This document shows positions 8,922 through 15,954 of a stretch of DNA of 64,000 bases, one piece after another. Under the pieces are notes generated by a model. That model saw nothing but the letters and a program-made list of their open reading frames with translations, ran no database searches and had not been told where the DNA came from. Within the stretch, counting starts at the first letter, position 1; each line of letters begins with the position of its first letter. Location: the NCBI RefSeq assembly GCF_013363975.1, contig NZ_JABWGN010000001.1, positions 620,001 to 684,000 of the forward strand, in the 5' to 3' direction. A program made the translations under genes and the position numbers. This DNA comes from Nonomuraea montanisoli. Lineage in GTDB: Bacteria > Actinomycetota > Actinomycetes > Streptosporangiales > Streptosporangiaceae.

Positions 8922-9179
8922 TCAGGCTGAGGCGCGGGTGCGCCAGCCTGCCGGGAAGCGGGAGCGGCGGCGCTCCTGGGGCGTGAGCCCGCCCCAGATG
9001 CCCTCCGTCTCCCCCGCGCGTAACGCGTAGGCTCTGCACTCCGCCAGAACCTCGCAGCGGGCGCACACCGCCTTGGCGCGTCGCTCCTGGGCCGCCGAGG
9101 GCGCGAGCGGAAAGAAGAGCTCAGGATCGCTGGATCTGCAGGCGCCCCCTCGCAGCCAGCCGGTTTCCTCCAATGGCAT
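8922..9179 (-). CDS. WhiB-family iron-sulfur transcription factor
   Basis: A protein of 85 residues with the WhiB signature: one cysteine near the N-terminus (GGACRSSDPELFFP), then CARCEVLAEC giving Cys-x2-Cys-x5-Cys, which bind a [4Fe-4S] cluster. The G[VI]WGG-type turn (EGIWGGLT) and a basic tail (QERRRSR) for DNA contact follow. WhiB proteins occur only in actinobacteria and their phages, and control development, redox response or antibiotic resistance together with the main sigma factor. Which WhiB class this is cannot be settled here. No clear Shine-Dalgarno is seen before the ATG. Confidence 0.92.
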   Translation of the reverse strand: MPLEETGWLRGGACRSSDPELFFPLAPSAAQERRAKAVCARCEVLAECRAYALRAGETEGIWGGLTPQERRRSRFPAGWRTRASA

Positions 9180-9238
9180 GGCGCCAACGGTATTGCCGGG
9201 GCATGATCGGCCGCATCATCCTCTGGGTTGACCTTTGC

Positions 9239-9300
9239 GTACGACCTGAGCGGGCGTCGGACGTACGACCTGAGCGGGCGTCGGACGTACGACCCGCACC
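9239..9300. repeat. 24-bp tandem repeat, about 2.5 copies
   Basis: GTACGACCTGAGCGGGCGTC plus GGAC is perfectly repeated at 9239-9262 and 9263-9286, with a degenerating third copy from 9287. It lies just past the stop of the metallopeptidase gene and upstream of the WhiB gene. Confidence 0.9.
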
Positions 9301-9311
9301 GGGGCGGCGGG

Positions 9312-9971
9312 TCAGCAGGCCGTGACGCCCTGGTTGTACCCGGTCGCGAAGGACTGCTGGCGCTGCTCGGCCGTGCCGTGGGCGGCCGGGTCGAGCCAGT
9401 CGTCCGTGGGGTCGCCGGCCGCCTCCAGGTTGAGCAGCAGCTCGTCCTCGTCGCCCGGCTCGGCGCGCAGCGCGCCGGACCCGACCAGGGCCGACAGGGT
9501 GCCGCCCGCGTAGCAGTCGGCCTGCAGCTCCGCCTGGACGTTGAGCCGGAAGCCGGTCTGGAGCTGAGCCTGCACGGCGTGCCCGAACTCGTGCGGGATG
9601 ATCAGGTAGACCGATCCGTCGCCCATCTCGTTCCAGAGGCTCTCCATCCAGTCCCGGTCGTAGGCGATGAAGTGGCCGTCCGGGCAGTAGAAGGCGTTCT
9701 GCGGTACGGCCGGCTCGCCGGCGCAGCTCGGGCCGTCGCTCCCCGAGTAGGCGACGAAACGGGTGATGGGCTGGTAGGCGCGGCCGGACGCGGCGAACTG
9801 CCGCTCCCAGAACGCCTCCGTCAGGGACCGGGCCGCCCGCACGTCGCCCTCGAAGCTGTCGTCCCCCTGGACGTTGCGCGACGCGCGCTGGGTGAGCCCG
9901 CACGACGCGACGAGCGCGCAGGCGAGCATGAGCGCAAGGGCGAGGATGCCGCCGCGTCCCCGGCGCCTCAC
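9312..9971 (-). CDS. Neutral zinc metallopeptidase lipoprotein (YpfJ-like)
   Basis: A protein of about 219 residues from the GTG at 9971. A basic start (VRRRGRGG) and a hydrophobic stretch end in the lipobox LVASC, so the mature protein is a membrane-anchored lipoprotein. The catalytic HExxH (IIPHEFGHAV) and the downstream conserved QAELQADCYAG place it in the putative neutral zinc metallopeptidase family (PF04228). The start is set by the signal peptide; a second GTG five codons further out is possible. It lies 20 bases after the ligase-like gene on the same strand, probably one operon. Confidence 0.85.
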   Translation of the reverse strand: MRRRGRGGILALALMLACALVASCGLTQRASRNVQGDDSFEGDVRAARSLTEAFWERQFAASGRAYQPITRFVAYSGSDGPSCAGEPAVPQNAFYCPDGHFIAYDRDWMESLWNEMGDGSVYLIIPHEFGHAVQAQLQTGFRLNVQAELQADCYAGGTLSALVGSGALRAEPGDEDELLLNLEAAGDPTDDWLDPAAHGTAEQRQQSFATGYNQGVTAC

Positions 9972-9991
9972 CGTTCCCGCATCCACGTCGG

Positions 9992-11455
9992 TCACACGTC
10001 CCACGTGTGCACCGGTTCGTTCGCGTGCATGTGCGTAATGTAGTCGAGCGTCATCCGCCGCAGCGCGTCGTACCTGTCGCCGCCCAGCGCGTTCACCTTG
10101 TCCACCTGCCAGCTCGCCCCGGTACGCCCGGTCAGGCAGCGCGCCTCGATGATCCCGAGCAGCCGGTCGGCGACGGCGGAGTCCACGCCCCGCACGGCGA
10201 GCCCCTCGTGGGCCATCGGGAGCAGGCGGCGCAGGATGAGCTCGGCGGCCGGCACCTCGCCGAGCCCCGGCCAGTAGAGCTGGGCGTCCAGGCCGTGGCG
10301 GGCGGCGGCGTTGAGGTTCTCCTCGGCCGCGGCGAACGACATCTGGCTCCAGATGGGGCGCCCGGCGTGCGGCAGGACGCGCATCAGGCCGTAGTAGAAC
10401 GCGGCGTTGGCGGCGATGTCGACCACCGACGGGCCGGCGGGCAGCACGCGGTTCTCGACGCGCAGGTGGGGCCGGCCGCCCGCGACGGCGTACACCGGCC
10501 GGTTCCAGCGGTAGATGGTGCCGTTGTGCAGGGTCAGCTCGGCCAGCTCGGGGGCGTGCCCGGCCCTCAGCGTCTCCTCGGGGTTCTCGGCCTCGCACAG
10601 GGGCAGCAGTGCCGGGAAGTAGCGGACGTTCTCCTCGAACAGGTCGAAGACACTGGTGATCCACCGCTCGCCGAACCACACGCGCGGGCGCACGCCCTGC
10701 GCCTTCAGCTCGTCCGGCCGCGTGTCGGTGGCCTGCTCGAACAGGGTGATCCTGGTCTCGCGGTGCAGCTCCTTGCCGAACAGGTACGGCGAGTTGGCGG
10801 CGACGGCCACCTGCGGCCCGGCGATGGCCTGGGCGGCGTTCCAGTGGGCGGCGAACGCCTCGGGGCTGACCTGGAGGTGGAGCTGCACGCTGGTGCAGGC
10901 CGCCTCGGGCGTGATGCTGTCGGCGTGCGTGTCCAGGGTCTCGGGGCCCTCGATGGACAGGTGGAGGTCCTCGCCGCGGGCGGCGAAGATCTGCTCGTTG
11001 AGCAACCGGTAGCGGGGGTTGGCGGACAGGGTGGCCTCGCTGATGTCCTCCTCCCGCAGCGTGGGCAGGATGCCGATCAGGACGAGATGGCCGCCCTGCG
11101 AGCGGGCGCGCGACTCGGCGTGGTTGAGGCGGGCGCGGACGTCGTCCTCCAGCCTGAGGGCGCCGTCGCCGCCCAGGTCCTGGGGCTCGATGTTGATCTC
11201 GATGTTGAACTGGCCCAGCTCGGTGGCCCAGTCGGGCTCCTGGATGGCGCCGAGGACGGCGGCGTTGCACATGGCGGGCTCGCCGATCGCGTCGACGATG
11301 TTGAGCTCGATCTCCAGGCCGGCCAGCGGCCGCTCGTCCTCGAAACGGGACTCGCGGAGCATCTGGGCAAAGACATCAAGGCATCGTCGGACCTTTTCCC
11401 GATATTTCCGGCGGTCGTCCCGGCTGAAAACGACGACCGGCACATCCCTTCCCAT
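9992..11455 (-). CDS. Glutamate-cysteine-ligase-family enzyme
   Basis: A protein of 487 residues related to the GCS2/YbdK-type carboxylate-amine ligases. The early GLEIELNIVD segment holds the metal-binding acidic residues, and FNIEINIEPQ and SVQLHLQV match further active-site strands. Such enzymes join glutamate to an amine using ATP. Actinomycetes use mycothiol, so a glutathione role is uncertain and I do not assign gshA. It starts at an ATG preceded by an AT-richer 58-base gap after the response regulator gene. Its own downstream partner is the metallopeptidase. Confidence 0.78.
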   Translation of the reverse strand: MGRDVPVVVFSRDDRRKYREKVRRCLDVFAQMLRESRFEDERPLAGLEIELNIVDAIGEPAMCNAAVLGAIQEPDWATELGQFNIEINIEPQDLGGDGALRLEDDVRARLNHAESRARSQGGHLVLIGILPTLREEDISEATLSANPRYRLLNEQIFAARGEDLHLSIEGPETLDTHADSITPEAACTSVQLHLQVSPEAFAAHWNAAQAIAGPQVAVAANSPYLFGKELHRETRITLFEQATDTRPDELKAQGVRPRVWFGERWITSVFDLFEENVRYFPALLPLCEAENPEETLRAGHAPELAELTLHNGTIYRWNRPVYAVAGGRPHLRVENRVLPAGPSVVDIAANAAFYYGLMRVLPHAGRPIWSQMSFAAAEENLNAAARHGLDAQLYWPGLGEVPAAELILRRLLPMAHEGLAVRGVDSAVADRLLGIIEARCLTGRTGASWQVDKVNALGGDRYDALRRMTLDYITHMHANEPVHTWDV

Positions 11456-11513
11456 ACACCGAAATTTCCCTAACGCAGCCTTTTTAGGCCAGAAATCCCG
11501 GACTAAAGGAGGA

Positions 11514-12146
11514 TTAAACGAGGCGGCGCGCGGTGGCCCAGCGCGACAGCTCGTGCCGGTTGGACAGCTGCAGCTTGCGCAGCACCGACGACACGTGCGT
11601 CTCGACCGTCTTCACCGAGATGAACAGCTCCTTCGCGATCTCCTTGTACGCGTAACCGCGCGCGATCAGCCGCAGCACCTCGCGCTCGCGCTGCGTCAGC
11701 GAGTCGAGCTCCGGGTCGATCGACGGCGCCTCCGACGAGGCGAACGCGTCCAGCACGAACCCCGCCAGGCGCGGCGAGAACACCGCGTCGCCCTCGGCCA
11801 CCCGGCGGATCGCGTCGGTCAGCTCCCTGCCGCTGATGTTCTTGGTGACGTAACCCCGGGCGCCGCCCCGGATGACGCCGATCACGTCCTCGGCCGCGTC
11901 CGACACCGACAGGGCGAGGAAACGCACCTGCGAGCCCGAGCCGAGCACCCGGCGCAGCACCTCCTGGCCGCCACCGCCGGGCATGTGCACATCCAGCAGC
12001 ACCACGTCGGGCTGCAGCTCGGCGATCGCCTTCACCGCCGTCTCGACGTCCTCGGCCTCGCCTACCACCTGGATCGAGTCGCCCAGCTCGGCCCGCACCC
12101 CGGAACGGAACAGCCGGTGGTCGTCCACGATCAGTACGCGCGTCAT
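11514..12146 (-). CDS. NarL/LuxR-family response regulator (LiaR-like)
   Basis: A protein of 210 residues. The receiver domain carries the acidic pair VDDH, the phosphorylated Asp52 in VVLLDVHM, and the conserved Lys in YVTKN. The C-terminal LuxR helix-turn-helix runs LTQREREVLRLIARGYAYKEIA through SVKTVETHVSSVLRKL. It follows the histidine kinase gene on the same strand, separated only by a 25-bp tandem repeat, so the two form one system. The neighbouring PspC/LiaF-like protein suggests an envelope-stress role. Confidence 0.92.
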   Translation of the reverse strand: MTRVLIVDDHRLFRSGVRAELGDSIQVVGEAEDVETAVKAIAELQPDVVLLDVHMPGGGGQEVLRRVLGSGSQVRFLALSVSDAAEDVIGVIRGGARGYVTKNISGRELTDAIRRVAEGDAVFSPRLAGFVLDAFASSEAPSIDPELDSLTQREREVLRLIARGYAYKEIAKELFISVKTVETHVSSVLRKLQLSNRHELSRWATARRLV

Positions 12147-12155
12147 GGCAGTCGA

Positions 12156-12219
12156 TCCTTCGCGATCTTCATTGCTTCAGTCCTTCGCGATCTTAATTGC
12201 TTCAGTCCTTCGCGATCTT
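12156..12219. repeat. 25-bp tandem repeat grown from the kinase 3' end, 3 copies
   Basis: TCCTTCGCGATCTT begins at 12156, 12181 and 12206, giving an exact 25-base period. The third copy is the last codons of the histidine kinase (MKIAKD and stop on the minus strand). The two extra copies extend into the gap before the response regulator start. Confidence 0.92.
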
Positions 12220-13410
12220 CATCGTCAGCATCACCTCGGTGCCCTCGCCGGGCTCGGTGCGAACCCTGGCCGTGCCGCCGTGGCGCTCCATTCTCCCGAT
12301 GATGGACTCCCTGATGCCCATCCGGTCGAGCGGGACCGCGTCCAGGTCGAACCCCTTGCCGCGATCCTTCACGAAAATGGTGGCCTCGTCACCCTCGACT
12401 TCGGCGTACACCGAGATGGTAGGACTTCCCGAGTACTTCGCGGCGTTGACCATCGCCTGCCGCGACGCCTTCAGCATGGCGGCGAGCCGGCCGCCCGGGT
12501 CGATGTCCATGTCGCCGACGCAGACCACCTCGATGGCGACGCCGTGCGCGTCCTCCTCCTCGGCGGCGATCCGGCGGACGGCCGCGGCCAGCGTCGCGTC
12601 CGCGTCCTGCGCCGGCTGGTAGAGCCAGTTGCGCAGGTCGCGCTCCTGCGCGCGGGCCAGGCGCACCACCTCGCGCGGGTCGTGCGCGACCCGCTGGATC
12701 AGCGTGAGCGTGTGCAGCACCGAGTCGTGGACCATCGCGGCCACCTCGGCCCGCTCCTCCTGCCGGATGCGCTCACGCCGTTCGAGCTGGAGCTCCTTCC
12801 ACAGGCCGGCGAGCCACGGCGCGGCGATCACGGTGAGGCCGCCGACCACGACCCCGGTGAACAGCAGTCCCGGCTGCGCGTCGGCCAGCTCCCCCTCGGC
12901 GGCCAGGAAGCCGATCGCGCCGATGACGACGAGCGTCACGCCGAGCAGCGTGCGCACCCGGTTGCCGCGGATGCTCTTGGTGGCCCCGCTGACCCAGCCC
13001 TTGCGCCGCTCGGGATCGGCCTGCTGCCACAGGATGAGCGCGCCGATGCCGCCCACCGCGAACGGCAGCATGCCGATGCCGCCCTTGGACGCCCCGGTCA
13101 GCCAGCCGAACGCGAGCAGCGCCACGCCGATCGCGCTGAACGCGGCGAGCTGGCTCCAGTCGCGCGGCGGCGGCGCCCCCTCGTACGGCTCACGAGGCGC
13201 GATCATCCACAGCACCGCGTACGCCACCGCGCCGAGTCCACCCGCCACGCTCAGCAGCACGAACATCAGCCGGATCACGACCGGGTCGAGCTTGAGCTGC
13301 GCGGCGATGCCCTGCGCCACGCCTCCGAGGAGGCGGCCCTCCATGGGCCGCGTCATCCGGCGGTAGGGCGCGTCGCCACCGGGCTCGGCAAGAGTCTTCT
13401 GGTCAGCCAT
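12202..13410 (-). CDS. PspC-domain sensor histidine kinase (LiaS-like)
   Basis: A protein of 402 residues. An N-terminal PspC domain (GRLLGGVAQGIAAQLKLDPVVIRLMFVL) is followed by several hydrophobic segments, a HisKA_3 phosphoacceptor region (VAAMVHDSVLHTL) and an HATPase domain with NAAKYSG and DRGKGFD. It senses an envelope signal and phosphorylates the adjacent response regulator. The ATG at 13410 is taken as start because it just precedes the PspC domain. No good Shine-Dalgarno is visible, and an alternative ATG at 13449 exists. It is divergent from the second PspC protein, with about 110 bases for shared promoters. Confidence 0.88.
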   Translation of the reverse strand: MADQKTLAEPGGDAPYRRMTRPMEGRLLGGVAQGIAAQLKLDPVVIRLMFVLLSVAGGLGAVAYAVLWMIAPREPYEGAPPPRDWSQLAAFSAIGVALLAFGWLTGASKGGIGMLPFAVGGIGALILWQQADPERRKGWVSGATKSIRGNRVRTLLGVTLVVIGAIGFLAAEGELADAQPGLLFTGVVVGGLTVIAAPWLAGLWKELQLERRERIRQEERAEVAAMVHDSVLHTLTLIQRVAHDPREVVRLARAQERDLRNWLYQPAQDADATLAAAVRRIAAEEEDAHGVAIEVVCVGDMDIDPGGRLAAMLKASRQAMVNAAKYSGSPTISVYAEVEGDEATIFVKDRGKGFDLDAVPLDRMGIRESIIGRMERHGGTARVRTEPGEGTEVMLTMKIAKD

Positions 13411-13523
13411 AACACCGTCATCGTCACACGGAGCGGGCGAAAGCGGCATCAGGGAACGACCCCCGGGTCCGGTCAGGGGTGTCCCGGATGCGACGCGCCA
13501 CGCCCCCGGGCCACGATAGGGGC

Positions 13524-15107
13524 ATGACAGAGGCACCGCCGAAGACGCCCGCCGCGCCTCCCCGGTCGCTGCGCCGCAGCTCCGAGGGACGTTTCCTGCT
13601 CGGCATCTGCGCCGGGCTGGGGCGGCAGACCGGGATCGACCCGGTGGTGTTCCGCGTGGGGTTCGCGGTGCTGCTGTTCGGCTCCGGCATCGGCATCTTC
13701 CTCTACATCGCCGCGTTCCTGCTCATGAAGGAGCCGAACGGCCGGCCCGGCTGGATCGAGCAGTGGACCCGGCGCGACTTCGACGCCGAGACCGTGATGG
13801 CGCTGCTCACGGCGGTGTTCGGGTTCGGTCTGGCGATCAACCTGACGACGGTCTGGCTGGACACGGGCACGCTGGTGGTGGGCCTGCTGCTCGCGGTCTC
13901 GCTGCTCGCGGCGCACTCCAGGGGCGTGGACCTGCTCGGCCTGCTCCGCTCGATGCCGGAGCGGCTCAACCGCCGCCCGGCGCCGGGCGCCTATCCGCCG
14001 CCGCCGGTCTACCCGCCGGCGCCGGCCGCTGCCCGGCCGTACCAGCCGGGGGCGCCGTCGCAGGGCGTCACGCGGGCCTTCGCCCAGGGGACGGCGCGCC
14101 CGTCCACCCAGGAGTACGTGGCGCCCCCCTTCGGACCCGCGGCGAGCGCCGCACCCGGGCAGGCCGCGGCCGCGGACCGGCCGGACGCCTCCGGGCTCCG
14201 CGCCACGGACGGGCCGGACGCCCCCGAGTTCCGCACCGAGGAGCCGCAGACCGCCGAGAGCGGCGAGGGCGCCGCCAGGGCCGCCTCGCCGTCGGCCGAG
14301 CCGTTCGCGCCCCGGGGGCCGTTCCAGCCGAGCGGCCCGCAGCGGCCGCGCGACGCCTTCCCGCCGCGCCCGCCGTTCCCGCCGGGCGACGCGTACCAGC
14401 CGCTGGACCCGCGCAGACGCGCCGGCGCCGGCTACTCCCCCTACGACCCGGTCCTGTACGGCCGGCCCGTGCCGCGGCCCCGCAGGCCGCGGCGGCCCCC
14501 GTCGTTCATCGGCCCCATCACCCTGCTGCTGGCCTTCATCGTTGGAGGGATCATCGTGGCCGTCCAAGCCCGCTCGAGCGCGGGTGTGAGCCCGGCCGTC
14601 GTCGGCGGTGCCGTGCTCGTGACGATCGGCGCCGGCCTGCTGGTCGCCACCTGGTGGGGCCGCGGCGCGGGGCTGGTGGCGGCGGGCACGGGCGTGGCGT
14701 TCCTGCTGGCGTTCGCCATGATGGTGGGCGGCCTGCCGCGCAACATCGGCGACTACGTGTGGACGCCGCACACGGCCGCGGAGGCGAACCGCCCGTACGA
14801 GGTGGCGCTGGGCGAGGGCAGGCTGGACCTGTCGGAGCTGAGGATGACGCCCGGCACGAGCCTGACCCTGAACGCGCGGGTCAACCTCGGCGAGCTGACG
14901 GTGATCGTGCCGTCGGAGGCCCGGGTCGAGGTGCACGCGAGCAACAAGGTGGGCGACATCCAGATCGACCAGTCGATCAGGGGCGGCACGGACATCCGCT
15001 TCGACAAGGTGCTGGAGCCCGAGACGACGACCAAGGGACCGGTGTCGACCATCGTGCTGAACCTGAGGGGCGGCTTCGGGGACATGGAGGTGCGCCGTGC
15101 CGCGTGA
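13524..15107 (+). CDS. PspC/LiaF-like envelope-stress membrane protein
   Basis: A protein of 527 residues. It has an N-terminal PspC domain (SSEGRFLLGICAGLGRQTGIDPVVFRVGFAVL), membrane helices, a long Pro/Ala-rich cytoplasmic linker of about 200 residues, and more helices. The C-terminal beta-rich LiaF-like region (LGEGRLDLSELRM, NLGELTVIVPSEARVEV, NKVGDIQID) resembles the domain by which LiaF holds LiaS off. The divergent PspC kinase and regulator complete a Lia-like module. It starts at an ATG with a short AGGGGC-type site. Its 3' end overlaps the next small gene by 11 bases. Confidence 0.85.
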   Translation: MTEAPPKTPAAPPRSLRRSSEGRFLLGICAGLGRQTGIDPVVFRVGFAVLLFGSGIGIFLYIAAFLLMKEPNGRPGWIEQWTRRDFDAETVMALLTAVFGFGLAINLTTVWLDTGTLVVGLLLAVSLLAAHSRGVDLLGLLRSMPERLNRRPAPGAYPPPPVYPPAPAAARPYQPGAPSQGVTRAFAQGTARPSTQEYVAPPFGPAASAAPGQAAAADRPDASGLRATDGPDAPEFRTEEPQTAESGEGAARAASPSAEPFAPRGPFQPSGPQRPRDAFPPRPPFPPGDAYQPLDPRRRAGAGYSPYDPVLYGRPVPRPRRPRRPPSFIGPITLLLAFIVGGIIVAVQARSSAGVSPAVVGGAVLVTIGAGLLVATWWGRGAGLVAAGTGVAFLLAFAMMVGGLPRNIGDYVWTPHTAAEANRPYEVALGEGRLDLSELRMTPGTSLTLNARVNLGELTVIVPSEARVEVHASNKVGDIQIDQSIRGGTDIRFDKVLEPETTTKGPVSTIVLNLRGGFGDMEVRRAA

Positions 15108-15327
15108 GCGTGATGCGGGCGAGGAACTGGAGCCGGCGCGCCGCACCCACCGCACGGACTGGATGGCGCTGCTCAGCGGCATGCTGTTCGTGGCGCTGGG
15201 CGCGCTCGTGCTGACGGGCGAGCTGAAGGACCCGCTGGGGCTGCTGGTGCTGCTGGTGGTCGGGCTGGGCTTCTCGGGCCTGGTGGCGGTGGTCGCCAGG
15301 ATCGCCAGGGTCGCCAGGGGCCGCTGA
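15097..15327 (+). CDS. Small two-helix membrane protein
   Basis: A protein of 76 residues starting at a GTG inside the end of the PspC/LiaF-like gene, with GGAGG at 15087-15091 six bases upstream. A charged N-terminus of about 20 residues is followed by two hydrophobic segments (ALLSGMLFVALGALVL and LGLLVLLVVGLGFSGLVAVVA) and a basic tail. I do not recognise a family. Translational coupling to the PspC/LiaF-like gene suggests a partner in the same membrane complex. Confidence 0.75.
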   Translation: MPRERDAGEELEPARRTHRTDWMALLSGMLFVALGALVLTGELKDPLGLLVLLVVGLGFSGLVAVVARIARVARGR

Positions 15328-15471
15328 GCGAAGCGTCTCCTCCGGGGGCTCAGCCGCCTCCTCGGGGTCGTGGGAACGAGTGGTACGGGGTAAGTGAACC
15401 CTTGACCGGGAAAAAGCCCGGCGTAATTTGGCATTTATCCACTTATTCCCCCCTGCCTCGAGGGAGGACTT

Positions 15472-15954
15472 ATGCCCCGCATCACCATCACCGTCGATGG
15501 GATCAGGTACGAGGAGGACGTGGAGCCGCGGCTCCTCCTCGTCCACCTCCTAAGAGAGCGTCTGGGCAAGACCGGCACACCCATCGGCTGTGACACCAGC
15601 AACTGCGGAGCCTGCACCGTGATGCTCGACGGCAGGAGCGCCAAGAGCTGCTCCGTCCTCGCGGTCCAGGCCGACGGCTGCGACGTCGTCACGATCGAGG
15701 GCCTCGGCGCGGACGGGGCCCTGCACCCGATGCAGCGGGCCTTCCACGAGGAGCACGCGCTGCAGTGCGGCTACTGCACGCCGGGCATGGTCATGGCGGC
15801 GATCGACCTGCTGAGGGACGACGCCGACCCGTCGGAGGAGACGATCCGGCACGGCCTGGAGGGCAACCTGTGCCGGTGCACCGGCTACTGCAACATCGTG
15901 CGCGCGGTGAAGCGGGGAGCCCAGGAGATGGGGCAGGGGGTTCGGACGCCATGA
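15472..15954 (+). CDS. coxS: CO-dehydrogenase-like small subunit, two [2Fe-2S] clusters
   Basis: A protein of 160 residues with the eight family cysteines: Cys40, 45, 48 and 60 for the plant-type [2Fe-2S] cluster, and Cys99, 102, 134 and 136 (CGYC and CRC) for the second cluster. It passes electrons between the molybdenum site and FAD. It has GAGGGAGG just upstream. Its stop overlaps the large-subunit ATG (ATGA). The gene order S-L-M matches form II enzymes, so the true substrate may not be CO. Confidence 0.9.
   Translation: MPRITITVDGIRYEEDVEPRLLLVHLLRERLGKTGTPIGCDTSNCGACTVMLDGRSAKSCSVLAVQADGCDVVTIEGLGADGALHPMQRAFHEEHALQCGYCTPGMVMAAIDLLRDDADPSEETIRHGLEGNLCRCTGYCNIVRAVKRGAQEMGQGVRTP

Noticed and set aside
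8244-9066. Several long reading frames rich in Pro/Arg/His across the 8.4-8.9 kb stretch
   Set aside because: They only translate tandem repeats in multiple frames and show no domain or start signal.
9312-11270. A single 652-residue protein spanning the metallopeptidase and the ligase region
   Set aside because: The N-terminal two thirds is a frame-shifted shadow of the ligase gene; the real metallopeptidase begins at its own signal peptide.
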